This document shows, piece by piece, positions 34,387-42,768 of a DNA stretch of 64,000 nt (positions are counted from its first letter, which is position 1; the number at the start of each line of letters is the position of its first letter). The notes below the pieces were generated by a model, which made no database searches, had not been told where the DNA came from, and saw nothing but the letters and a program-made list of their open reading frames with translations. Both the position numbers and the translations under genes were made by a program. This DNA comes from JAHEJJ01 sp965212205 (GTDB lineage: Bacteria; Bacteroidota; Bacteroidia; Flavobacteriales; Flavobacteriaceae), in assembly GCA_965212205.1 (NCBI GenBank), contig CBDBUX010000017.1:21648-85647 (forward strand). Direction: 5' to 3'.

Positions 34387-34985
34387 CGTAGTATTTCCAG
34401 GATCTCATCGTATTTTTCAATCCTGGTATAGAGTTTACCACCTATATTTAAGATGGGTGTCCTCAGAGAGTCTATGGGGTCTGCTTCTCCGAAAGCGACT
34501 TGTAGTTGATCCTTAATTTGAGGCTTTTCAGCGAGGTTTAGTATATCAAAAATGTATCGACCCTTGTTTATTTCCAGCAACAAACTATCGCATGTCTCGC
34601 AATTGGGGGTAAGGTAGATCACCACTGGTTTTACAGGTTTGATACTGATAAGCTCATACTCTTTTTTCAGCGCCCGGTTCGACAAACTGTCGTTTACTTC
34701 AATCTTAAAAGAATAATTTGGCGTTTTGTCTCGCATCAAAACCAGGGTTTTTACATGAACTTTCGACGTTGCCGGAACCCTTATAAAGCGAGGCTTTGCC
34801 CTGCTTTGCCGAAAATTTGTCCCGCTTACCGTGAGTTTTACATCAAGGTCATGTTCGTTTTCATTTACAGCATAAAGGGCGATCCTATTGGGAATATCTT
34901 TCTCAATAATGCGAATTGGCCGATCCTGAGCTGAAACCGAAAAAATCACAACAAAAAAACAGAGAAGAAATAGAATTCTGAACAT
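34377..34985 (-). CDS. Exported protein with glutaredoxin/thioredoxin-like C-terminal domain
   Basis: A 202-residue protein with a signal peptide ending VSAQ (residue 19). Residues 25-110 are a beta-type domain of unknown kind. Residues about 115-200 resemble glutaredoxin: VVIYLTPNCETCDSLL with a CxxC pair (CETC), and TPILNIGGKLYTRIEKYDEILEIL with the cis-Pro after Thr. It may act in periplasmic thiol redox chemistry; the substrate is unknown. Convergent with the EF-G paralogue. Confidence 0.7.
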   Translation of the reverse strand: MFRILFLLCFFVVIFSVSAQDRPIRIIEKDIPNRIALYAVNENEHDLDVKLTVSGTNFRQSRAKPRFIRVPATSKVHVKTLVLMRDKTPNYSFKIEVNDSLSNRALKKEYELISIKPVKPVVIYLTPNCETCDSLLLEINKGRYIFDILNLAEKPQIKDQLQVAFGEADPIDSLRTPILNIGGKLYTRIEKYDEILEILRKN

Positions 34986-35078
34986 ATTGGCGAACTACTG
35001 TATAAACAATATAAGCAATTCTTAGAAGTGGCCTCTATGGTTCAAAGGCTGTACCCTTATAAACTTCGCATATGGAAT

Positions 35079-36329
35079 TCAGCTATTCTGTTCAGAAAAA
35101 CTACTGGGCAATTCAAAAATTTCCAAATCAAAATAGGGCACGGCCGCCAGGAGGTGATCAAATATGTCAGCCATGATATATTCATAATTCTGCCAACGTT
35201 GGTCGCTGCTAAAAGTATAGATCTCAATTGGGATACCTTGCGAAGTGGGCTCTAACTGGCGGGTCATCAAAGTCATGTCCTGGTTTAGTGCACTGTGATT
35301 TTCCAGGTAGGTTTGAATGTATTTTCGGAAAACCCCAATATTGGTCAGGTTTCTTCCATTGATCGCTATTGATTTGTCTATATCATTTTGCTGATTATAC
35401 TTCTCGATCTTTAAACTGCTGCTCTCAAGATAATCTGAAATCAACTGGATTGGTTTAAGGCGTTCTACATCATCTTCACTGAGATATTTTATGCTTTTCT
35501 GTTTTAGGATCAGGGCCCTTTTAATACGCCGCCCTCCCGATTCGGACATCCCGCGCCAATTCTTAAAAGAATCTGAGATAAGCGAATACGTCGGGATGGT
35601 CGTAATGGTTTTATCCCAATTCTGGACCTTTACCGTAGCGAGGTTAATCTCTATTACATCACCGTCGGCGCCGTATTTTTCAAAACTGATCCAGTCGCCA
35701 ATGCGAACCATATCATTGATACTCACCTGAATACTGGCTACAAATCCAAGAATAGAATCCTTAAATATCAATAAGATAACAGCCGAAGCAGCGCCTAATG
35801 CTGTGAAAAACTTCCATATAGATGTATCGGTAACAATGGCGAATATGGTCATTATCCCACCTACCCAGGCAAAAATCATAAATACCTGAATATAGCTGTC
35901 AATCGGTTTATCGCGGAACTGTGCTAATTTCTTGAGATAGTCCCGAATACTGTACAGCAGTGCTTTTATGATATATAGCACTAAAACTACCGCTAATATA
36001 TAGCCGAATTTCAAGCAAAGAACTTCGGCGTATTGGAAGTCGCTAAAAACCAAGGGTAAGAATTCTATCCATACAATCAATGGAATAATATAGGCCAGGT
36101 AACGCGGCAATTTATTGGTGATAACTATATCATCGAAACTCGTCTTGGTTAAGCGGGCAAGACGAATCGAGAATACCCGAATAATTTTGCGAACTATGAT
36201 AAATATGATAAAAACCACCAGGGTAGTGGCTATCAAAAGGCCTATTGAATTAAGGTAACGCGCCGGGTTTTCAGCCATCCCCAATTCAATCAGATAATCA
36301 TATATAAAGTGTTTTATATTGATATTCAC
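35079..36329 (-). CDS. Small-conductance mechanosensitive channel, MscS/YbdG family
   Basis: About 416 residues. Five or so N-terminal spans lead to the MscS pore helix and beta domain: FTALGAASAVILLIFKDSILGFVASIQVS near 190, then GDWISFEKYGADGDVIEINLATVKVQNWD and TIPTYSLISDSFKNW, the YbdG-type signature, and a long cytosolic C-terminus. It opens on membrane tension to release solutes. Start set at GTG 36329 (MNINIKHF); another GTG at 36356 is inside an inverted repeat TTGCGT-N8-ACGCAA (36341-36360), which fits better as a control site. Divergent from the BLUF gene. Confidence 0.87.
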   Translation of the reverse strand: MNINIKHFIYDYLIELGMAENPARYLNSIGLLIATTLVVFIIFIIVRKIIRVFSIRLARLTKTSFDDIVITNKLPRYLAYIIPLIVWIEFLPLVFSDFQYAEVLCLKFGYILAVVLVLYIIKALLYSIRDYLKKLAQFRDKPIDSYIQVFMIFAWVGGIMTIFAIVTDTSIWKFFTALGAASAVILLIFKDSILGFVASIQVSINDMVRIGDWISFEKYGADGDVIEINLATVKVQNWDKTITTIPTYSLISDSFKNWRGMSESGGRRIKRALILKQKSIKYLSEDDVERLKPIQLISDYLESSSLKIEKYNQQNDIDKSIAINGRNLTNIGVFRKYIQTYLENHSALNQDMTLMTRQLEPTSQGIPIEIYTFSSDQRWQNYEYIMADIFDHLLAAVPYFDLEIFELPSSFSEQNS

Positions 36330-36413
36330 AATTGGAAAGTTTGCGTAAAAATACACGCAAATTTTGATTTCTCAGGGATTCGAATTTCAACCCTATTAAT
36401 ATTAGCTATTTAC

Positions 36414-36421
36414 TACCTTTG
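36414..36421 (+). promoter_or_regulatory. Promoter -7 box of the BLUF gene
   Basis: TACCTTTG matches TAnnTTTG fully and lies 19 bases before the ATG at 36441. The -33 region has only TTA at a short distance. Confidence 0.45.
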
Positions 36422-36440
36422 AGCAAGAAAGAATTTGCCA

Positions 36441-36905
36441 ATGCCATTTCAGCTAACCTATCACTCCATTGCGTCTGAGAAACTCACAGGTGAAGATCTT
36501 AAGGCGGTTATGAATATTGCGACAACAAACAATCAAAAACTTGAAATAACCGGATGTCTGATCTATCATAACAAATTCTTTCTTCAAATACTGGAAGGGC
36601 AGAAGGAGGTAGTGCTTGAGCTTTTTGACGCGATTAAACTCGATGATAGACACGAGCAGGTAACATTGCTTTCCACCGATGAAAGTAAAGACAGATTGTT
36701 CGATAATTGGGCCATGGCGTTCTATCATATACCAGAAAAAGGCGAGCTGGATCAATCTGAAAAAGAAATCAAGAACGATCTGATCGAGTTTTCCAATTCA
36801 ACTGACAAACCTAATTTTACGCTCAAGGTATTTTGGTATAATGTGCGCCAAATATTGCGTTCTGAAGGATATTTTCGTAGCGGTTTGATTAAAGGTGATT
36901 TCTGA
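36441..36905 (+). CDS. BLUF-domain blue-light sensor
   Basis: A 154-residue protein consisting of one BLUF domain and a short C-terminal helical tail. BLUF proteins bind FAD and sense blue light. The key Tyr is in LTYHSIA (residue 7), the flavin-binding Asn in NNQKLEITGCL near residue 30, the Gln in FFLQILEG near 49, and the Trp/Met pair in DNWAMAFY near 95. No output domain is attached, so it must signal through a partner. The start is ATG 36441 rather than the TTG two codons upstream. It is divergent from a mechanosensitive channel. Confidence 0.88.
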   Translation: MPFQLTYHSIASEKLTGEDLKAVMNIATTNNQKLEITGCLIYHNKFFLQILEGQKEVVLELFDAIKLDDRHEQVTLLSTDESKDRLFDNWAMAFYHIPEKGELDQSEKEIKNDLIEFSNSTDKPNFTLKVFWYNVRQILRSEGYFRSGLIKGDF

Positions 36906-36977
36906 TCCGCGGATGACCAAACCCTATAATCCCTTTATGAATTAGTCGAACTGAATACTTTTCAGCGTACCGATAAG

Positions 36978-37736
36978 ATGAAAAAACTCAATGAACAACG
37001 AATTCTTGTAACCGGAGCATCCAAGGGTATCGGTTTAGCCATAGCCAGGGAAATGCTTGAACAAGGGGCACTACTTGTGCTTCACTACCACAAGACTGCA
37101 AAAACGGTTGAAGCGCTACAACAGGAGTATGGGGAGGATAAAGTTGCCTTGGTAAGAGCAAATTTAGAGGACGCACAACAGACAGCTAAAATGTTTGATG
37201 ATGCCTCAGCCCGATACGAGGGTCTGGATTCTGTTGTGATCAATGCCGGAATATTTGAAGCCTGCAGTATCGATACGGAATGGGAAAATTGGTACAATAA
37301 CTGGCAGAGAACAATTCGGGTTAACCTCGATGCCGCAGGAATTATTACACGCCTGGGTCTTGAACTATTCAAAAAGCAAAATCAAGGCCGACTCATTTAT
37401 ATTGGCAGTCGAGCAGCTTTTAGAGGAGAAACCCAAGAATATTTAGCCTATGCCGCCTCCAAGGGAGGTCTCACATCCCTGGCCAAGAGTGTGGCCCGTT
37501 CTTTCGGTCGGTTTAATATCAAGTCGTTTGTCATTGCCCCCGGCTTTACAAGAACTGAAATGGCATTGGAGGCTATATCTAAAATCGGCGAAGAGCAGGT
37601 GTTGAAAAATCTGGCCTTAAATAAACTGACACGGCCCGAAGATATAGCACCTTTGGTAGCTTTTATGGCCAGTGGTCAGATGGATCATGCCACCGGTACC
37701 ACCATTGACCTGAATGCAGGAAGCCATATCCGGTAG
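36978..37736 (+). CDS. Short-chain dehydrogenase/reductase
   Basis: A 252-residue classical SDR, cytosolic. The cofactor motif TGASKGIGLAIA is at residues 12-23, NAG at about 89-91 (VVINAGIF), catalytic Ser in YIGSRAA near 143, and YxxxK in YAASKGG near 157. The end, GTTIDLNAGSHIR, fits FabG-like enzymes. Substrate unknown. It starts 72 bp after the BLUF gene on the same strand. Confidence 0.85.
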   Translation: MKKLNEQRILVTGASKGIGLAIAREMLEQGALLVLHYHKTAKTVEALQQEYGEDKVALVRANLEDAQQTAKMFDDASARYEGLDSVVINAGIFEACSIDTEWENWYNNWQRTIRVNLDAAGIITRLGLELFKKQNQGRLIYIGSRAAFRGETQEYLAYAASKGGLTSLAKSVARSFGRFNIKSFVIAPGFTRTEMALEAISKIGEEQVLKNLALNKLTRPEDIAPLVAFMASGQMDHATGTTIDLNAGSHIR

Positions 37737-37835
37737 ACGCTTAAGTAGATCGATCTTCATTATTTTTATTTCGCGTATGATCGGGATCATTGTTATCCCA
37801 TTTCTAATCCAGTTCCTTTGCAAAAACGATTGGTA

Positions 37836-38363
37836 ATGCTTTGGATTGTACTCGGTATATTGTTCATATTATTGGTACTATACGTTTTATTTCTGCCGCT
37901 CGACCTGGTTATAAACACGATTCAGAATCAATACTATATCAGAGCTGGGGCCATAGCAAGAGCCAGATTTGCCATCGATGAAAATTACCTGTTTCGAATC
38001 GAACTAAGAACATTAGGGATTCCTTATTCCATTTATCCCCTTCGAAAGAAAAAGAGGATTAAAAAGGATTCGAAACCAAAAAAGAAAAGAACAAGGCACT
38101 TTAAATGGTCTTACATCAATACGCTAATTCGCCTGATAAAATCATTTGAACTGAAGCGTTTTACCTTGTACCTGGATACAGGAAATTGCATAACTAATGC
38201 AAAACTATATCCTGTATTTGCTTACCTCAATTTCAGAGGAGGTGATTTACAGGTAAATTTTAAGGGCGAGAATCAACTACACCTCCATCTTCAAAACAGA
38301 CCCATACGTATAGTTAAATCGTTTATTAACCCTAAAAAATTTTATTATGGAATTACACTTTGA
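37836..38363 (+). CDS. DUF2953-like membrane-anchored protein (YtfI-like)
   Basis: A 175-residue protein: one N-terminal membrane segment (LWIVLGILFILLVLYVLFLP), a beta-type domain (IELRTLGIPYSIYPLRKK), a Lys/Arg-rich linker and a helical-beta C-terminal half (LKRFTLYLDTGNCITNAKLYP). The layout and its overlap with a GerW-family gene match the Bacillus ytfI-ytfJ pair. I recognise the family weakly by sequence, mainly from context. Start at ATG 37836; a TTG at 37818 would add MQKRLV. Overlaps the next gene by 17 bases. Confidence 0.6.
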   Translation: MLWIVLGILFILLVLYVLFLPLDLVINTIQNQYYIRAGAIARARFAIDENYLFRIELRTLGIPYSIYPLRKKKRIKKDSKPKKKRTRHFKWSYINTLIRLIKSFELKRFTLYLDTGNCITNAKLYPVFAYLNFRGGDLQVNFKGENQLHLHLQNRPIRIVKSFINPKKFYYGITL

Positions 38364-38718
38364 AGAATTATTAACACAGATTACAGATTTTATGAAATCT
38401 GAAGCAAAAACCGAAACTGTGGTTGGAGAACAGTTTAAGCTTGGTGAATTTCTTTGTGTACCAGTTATCAAGGTAGGCATGGGATTTGGATCAGGTGGTG
38501 GCGAAGGTGTTGAAGCCAAGACCAAAAAAGGTCAGGGTATGGGCGCCGGAGCAGGTGTCGGTATTGAACCTATCGGCTTTTTGATCACTAAGGGCGACGA
38601 GATCTCCTTTCTTGAAGCTGGGAAGGCACATGGTCTTGCTGCAGCATTCGAAAAAGTTCCTGAACTGATAGAAAAGTTTGTTGAAACTAAGAGAAAAGAT
38701 GAAGAATTGATGGTCTGA
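38347..38718 (+). CDS. GerW-family protein (YtfJ-like)
   Basis: A 123-residue GerW/YtfJ family protein. The typical Gly-rich core VGMGFGSGGGEGVEAKTKK and GMGAGAGVGIEPIGFLI spans residues 42-82, preceded by a helix (ELLTQITDFMKSEAKTETVVGE). In Bacillus the homologue is needed for normal spore germination; Bacteroidetes do not form spores, so the job here must differ. Overlap with the DUF2953-like gene suggests a membrane-linked pair. A terminator follows. Confidence 0.85.
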   Translation: MELHFEELLTQITDFMKSEAKTETVVGEQFKLGEFLCVPVIKVGMGFGSGGGEGVEAKTKKGQGMGAGAGVGIEPIGFLITKGDEISFLEAGKAHGLAAAFEKVPELIEKFVETKRKDEELMV

Positions 38719-38757
38719 ACCGATCAAAAAACAATCTGATTGCTATTTAAAGCCAAA

Positions 38758-38791
38758 GGGCGGGGAATTGTTTCCCCGTCCTGTTTGTATT
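38758..38791 (+). terminator. Terminator after the GerW-family gene
   Basis: GGGCGGGGAA (38758-38767) pairs with TTCCCCGTCC (38772-38781) with one G-T pair, loop TTGT, then TGTTTGTATT. Confidence 0.6.
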
Positions 38792-38975
38792 CTAAGTTGT
38801 TGTTTGGAGTTTTGAGATCCTTTGCCGACAGCTCACCCAGCAAAACAACCATCTGCATAATCAAATATTCACTTTTCTTCTGCATCTCCGCTTCACCCTA
38901 TTTAAAAATCATGCAACCGGCTACATTTTCCGACTTACTCGTTATATTAGTTGTTAACTTCTCAGAGATACGAAT

Positions 38976-40268
38976 TTGAAGCAAACCAAATCTGTGGGCT
39001 GGGTCACCGCAACAGCCATTGTGGTTGCCAATATGATTGGAGCAGGGATTTTCACCAGCCTGGGATTTCAGTTAGAGGAAACGGTAAATTCCTGGTCCAT
39101 TGTAATTTTATGGTCATTGGGTGCTCTTATGGCGCTCTGTGGGGCGATGAGCTATGCAGAATTAGGCACTTACTGGAAAAGATCGGGTGGAGAGTATCAT
39201 TTCCTGTCCGAGGCTTTTCATCCCATTGTAGGCTATTTGTCTGGTTGGGTATCGCTAACCGTAGGATTTGCTGCGCCTGTGGCTTTAGCGACAATGGCCC
39301 TTGCGGCTTATGTTGGGCCCTATTTAGAAGTGAATGAAATGGGGCTGGCATTATTGGTCATAATCCTGATCAGTGGATTTCATTCCCTTAGCCTTAAGAA
39401 GAGCAGTTTATTACAGAACACCACTACGGTTCTTAAACTCGGACTCATCCTGATATTCTTATATTTTGGATTTACCAGTTCTTCATCGGATACCGCATAT
39501 CTATGGGATAATAGCTGGCAGGATGAGGTTTTATTACCGGCATTTGCGGTTTCCTTTGTTTTTGTGACCTTTTCCTATTCCGGATGGAATGCTGCAGCCT
39601 ATATCGTAGATGAGATAAAAAATGTAAATCGAAGCCTCCCCAGGGCTTTGATTTTGGGCACTGTGGTGGTTAGCCTGCTTTATATTTGCCTTAATCTGGT
39701 TTTTCTCAAACACAATGGCCTGGACCAAATCCAGGGGGAACTTGAAATCGGCCAGATTACCGCCATATCCCTATTTGGGGGTACAGGAGGTGAACTCATG
39801 AGCTTTGGGATTGCCCTTTTACTGATTTCCAGTGTCAGCGCTATGATTTGGGCCGGGCCCAGAGTGACACAGGTTATGGGCGAGGACCATAGTTTTTGGC
39901 GCTGGTTCTCTATAAAATCTTCAAGAGGCCTTCCACGCAGGGCAATTTGGTTACAAGCCTTTATCAGTATCGGACTAGTACTTACAGGAACCTTTGAACA
40001 GGTGATCATTTACAGTGGATTTGTACTTCAATTGTTTTCGGCACTTGCCGTGGCGGCCGTATTCGTAATACGCAGACGAGGCGAAGACCAAGATGGCTTT
40101 AAGAGCCCTTTTTATCCCTTTCCACAATTGGTGTTTTTAATTTTCAGCCTTTGGGTCCTGGTGTATTTAATCATGGCTCAACCAATAGAAACCGGGCTGG
40201 GTATGATCAATATATTGCTGGGATTCCTGCTCTATCGGTTCAATAGGCCTAGATATTCAAAAAAATAA
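38976..40268 (+). CDS. APC-family amino acid permease
   Basis: A 430-residue inner-membrane transporter with about 12 spans. The family motif AIVVANMIGAGIFTSLGF is at residues 15-32 (unwound helix 1, substrate contact), followed by SYAELGTYWKRSGGEYHFL near 60, and SYSGWNAAAYIVDEIKN near 195. It probably imports or exchanges amino acids. The start is TTG 38976 directly before KQTKSVGWVTATAI; no ATG lies before helix 1. No neighbour indicates the substrate. Confidence 0.85.
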   Translation: MKQTKSVGWVTATAIVVANMIGAGIFTSLGFQLEETVNSWSIVILWSLGALMALCGAMSYAELGTYWKRSGGEYHFLSEAFHPIVGYLSGWVSLTVGFAAPVALATMALAAYVGPYLEVNEMGLALLVIILISGFHSLSLKKSSLLQNTTTVLKLGLILIFLYFGFTSSSSDTAYLWDNSWQDEVLLPAFAVSFVFVTFSYSGWNAAAYIVDEIKNVNRSLPRALILGTVVVSLLYICLNLVFLKHNGLDQIQGELEIGQITAISLFGGTGGELMSFGIALLLISSVSAMIWAGPRVTQVMGEDHSFWRWFSIKSSRGLPRRAIWLQAFISIGLVLTGTFEQVIIYSGFVLQLFSALAVAAVFVIRRRGEDQDGFKSPFYPFPQLVFLIFSLWVLVYLIMAQPIETGLGMINILLGFLLYRFNRPRYSKK

Positions 40269-40434
40269 TCGCCGGTGGTATTTTATCGATCCGCTTAATA
40301 AGAGTGTGCCCCGATCGACAAATAACACTGCCATCCCAATGAAAATGGGGGTTTCCGTTTATCGAAAAAAAAGCAAATACAGGAATAATTTGTAGGAAAA
40401 TGCGGATATTTGTAATACTTATTGCTGTATTCAA

Positions 40435-40515
40435 ATGCAGCTTAAGTTCTATCGACTAAAAAAATTGCTGAAAATTTTGATTTGGTTCCTGTGCCATAAG
40501 GAACAGTGGTGTTAA
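40435..40515 (+). CDS. Possible tiny hydrophobic peptide, 26 residues
   Basis: An ATG-started 26-codon ORF: a basic start (MQLKFYRLKK) then LLKILIWFLC and a polar tail. The stop is 7 bases before a strong terminator at 40522, which is its main support. Alternatively the 290-base gap between the permease and the hydrolase just holds a small RNA or nothing; I see no promoter match. Confidence 0.25.
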   Translation: MQLKFYRLKKLLKILIWFLCHKEQWC

Positions 40516-40521
40516 ATCAGT

Positions 40522-40549
40522 AAGGCGGGATGTTTTCATCCCGCCTTTA
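40522..40549. terminator. Bidirectional terminator
   Basis: AAGGCGGGATG (40522-40532) pairs perfectly with CATCCCGCCTT (40537-40547), loop TTTT, followed by T-rich sequence. It ends the leftward hydrolase gene (stop at 40563) and rightward transcripts. Confidence 0.85.
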
Positions 40550-40562
40550 TATTTTTGCTTTT

Positions 40563-41357
40563 CTAATCAAGAAACCCGAGAATATACTCTACGACCAGCT
40601 CAGGGTCATTTTTATGAATGGAATGACCGCTTCCCTCTACCAAATACCTAGTGCCCAGCGGCGATAATTTCTTAAGATCCTCATGAAACTCTAGCATTTT
40701 TTCTTTTAATTCTTCACTCTCTAAGGTGGTATGCCGGCCTGCCATTAAAACGGTGAGCGGAACCTCCGGAAAATCAGCTGCCTCATGAAACTCCGCTGAG
40801 CTATTTTTGATGAGGTCGAATTCATACCTTCTTTGGCCTTCACCAATATAATCGAACAACAGATCGTAGAGCAGCGCTTCGTTATCTTTCAGATAATCAA
40901 AAAGATCGGGATGTGTAGGATCTATCATTAGTACTCCTTTTACTTCTTCCGGATATAAACGCGCGAACATGTTTATAAAGAGTGCACCTCCGGAATGGCC
41001 TACCAATATATAAGGAGGTTTTATAACTCGTGCGACCAGATTGGTATGAAGCTGCTGAGCAACCTCTGCAAAACTATGTGGCGCATCTTTCAGGTTACTG
41101 CGGCCATACCCTGCCCGGTCATAAGTATAAACACTGGTATACCGGGCCACAGAATCAATGATTCCTGCCCAGGTTTCCATACCGCCCTCGAATCCGGACA
41201 CAAAAATCACACTGGGAGTTCCAACTCCTTCTTTTACATAAGCGATCCTTTTCCCAGCCCGTTCTTCGACCTTTACATTTTTTAAAGAAGAACAGGCTGA
41301 AAACATGGAGACCATTGCCAATATGGGTAACAAGCTTCTGAGCATCTTAATATTCAT
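40563..41357 (-). CDS. Alpha/beta hydrolase, lipoprotein
   Basis: About 264 residues. The signal ends at lipobox FSAC, so it is a lipoprotein. Alpha/beta-hydrolase marks: oxyanion segment PSVIFVSGFEGG near residue 55, TYDRAGYGRS near 90, nucleophile elbow VGHSGG near 123, the acid in LMIDPTHPDLF near 150, and the His in VEGSGHSIHKNDPELV near 245. Substrate unknown. ATGs at 41357 and 41345 both suit the signal peptide; an ATG at 41378 adds seven residues. Confidence 0.82.
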   Translation of the reverse strand: MNIKMLRSLLPILAMVSMFSACSSLKNVKVEERAGKRIAYVKEGVGTPSVIFVSGFEGGMETWAGIIDSVARYTSVYTYDRAGYGRSNLKDAPHSFAEVAQQLHTNLVARVIKPPYILVGHSGGALFINMFARLYPEEVKGVLMIDPTHPDLFDYLKDNEALLYDLLFDYIGEGQRRYEFDLIKNSSAEFHEAADFPEVPLTVLMAGRHTTLESEELKEKMLEFHEDLKKLSPLGTRYLVEGSGHSIHKNDPELVVEYILGFLD

Positions 41358-41581
41358 GTATAATACAAATAGATTCATGGTGAAGTTATAAAATTAAGCC
41401 ATGGCATCATAAAAGATAACAGCTTTACCACGCAGGTAATTTTACGCAAGAGGGAAGCAGCCGCCCGACAATACTTGTTTTGGGCCTTAGCACCTTGATT
41501 CTCAGCCTTGAAGTCCTGGTTCCCCATACAGGATACGAATATTATTTAGTACATTGGATGATCAAAACAGTGAAATCACCC

Positions 41582-42763
41582 ATGATAAAATCAATTCGTT
41601 TACTATTCCTTATTCTGGTATTGGGCACAGTAAATTGCACAAAAGATAGTTCTGACCCGGTTGCAGAGCTGCCCGAAAGCCCACAAAACAACCCTCCTGC
41701 TGAACCCCCTTCGAATACACTGTCGATTGAGGAAAAGTTACAGGCAATTATAGATTCGCGCGTAGGACCAGATAAACTTATAGGGGTCTCGGTCTCAATA
41801 CGTGTTGCTGGAGAGGAACGTTGGAGTTTTACCTCGGGGTCATCGGACGATTCTACACCTATTAGCAGCGATATGCGATTCGGTATTGCATCCATTACCA
41901 AAACCATGGTGGCAGCCGCGGTGATGGCACTTGTAGACGACGGACTCATCGCCCTTGAAGACCCTATCGGGGATTATATTACACTGAATAATGTAAATGT
42001 AGATGAATCTATATCCATATATCAGTTATTAAACCATTTGGCGGGGGTTAAGGGCTATTTTCATCATCCCGATATCTGGCCCAGGGTAGAAGCTGATCTC
42101 CTCACTCCATTGGCACCAATAGAAATTACGGATTATATCGGCGAACCACTTTTTGATCCCGGCACACAGTATCAGTATTCCAATTCTAATTTCCTGCTTC
42201 TCGGCCTTGTGATCGAGGCGGTAAGCGGAAAGACGGTAGGAGAGGTGATGAGAGAAAAATTTTGGGACCCACTGGGTTTGACCCAAATCTATTTTGGCGC
42301 TAATGAATCCATTGAAGGGCCTATCGCCGCGCCATGGCGCGACAATGATGGAGATGGGAGTCTTGAAAACATTTCAGACCAATATGGCCCGGCCTATCAT
42401 AGCATTTTTTACACCGCAGCAGATGTCTTTGCAACTGCTTCCGATCTTTCGCGTTGGGCAGATTTATTATTTACCGGCAATGCTGTCAGCGAAACTTCAA
42501 CCGCTCAGATGGTAACTTTTTTAGATCTTGATGATCCAATTGCCAATGGTTATGGATTAGGTGTAAGAAGGGTCTTGCTGGCGGGGCGCAATATGTGGGG
42601 TCATACTGGCGGTATGCGCGGATATGGGTCTTACATGTTTTATGACCCAGTAACTAAGGTTAGTATCGTCTTACTCAATAATCAAAGCAGGTCTGAAAAC
42701 GGACCTTTGTTCCGATATCAACTGGTCGAATCTGTTTTGAATGAAGTGTTCGCAGAATTATAG
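41582..42763 (+). CDS. Serine hydrolase, class C beta-lactamase-like lipoprotein
   Basis: A 393-residue exported serine hydrolase: signal and lipobox VNC, a Pro/Ser-rich linker (NNPPAEPPSNTLS), then the beta-lactamase/D-alanyl-D-alanine carboxypeptidase fold with SITK (SxxK) near residue 105, YQYSNSNF (YxN) near 195 and WGHTGG near 340. The start is the ATG at 41582 where the signal begins; an in-frame ATG at 41480 would precede it with unrelated sequence. The gene nearly touches the convergent transporter (5 bases apart) with no terminator between. Confidence 0.85.
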   Translation: MIKSIRLLFLILVLGTVNCTKDSSDPVAELPESPQNNPPAEPPSNTLSIEEKLQAIIDSRVGPDKLIGVSVSIRVAGEERWSFTSGSSDDSTPISSDMRFGIASITKTMVAAAVMALVDDGLIALEDPIGDYITLNNVNVDESISIYQLLNHLAGVKGYFHHPDIWPRVEADLLTPLAPIEITDYIGEPLFDPGTQYQYSNSNFLLLGLVIEAVSGKTVGEVMREKFWDPLGLTQIYFGANESIEGPIAAPWRDNDGDGSLENISDQYGPAYHSIFYTAADVFATASDLSRWADLLFTGNAVSETSTAQMVTFLDLDDPIANGYGLGVRRVLLAGRNMWGHTGGMRGYGSYMFYDPVTKVSIVLLNNQSRSENGPLFRYQLVESVLNEVFAEL

Positions 42764-42768
42764 TCTGC

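Noticed and set aside
38740..38979. 79-codon frame after the GerW gene
   Set aside because: It starts at the terminator and runs into the permease start; composition does not look like protein.
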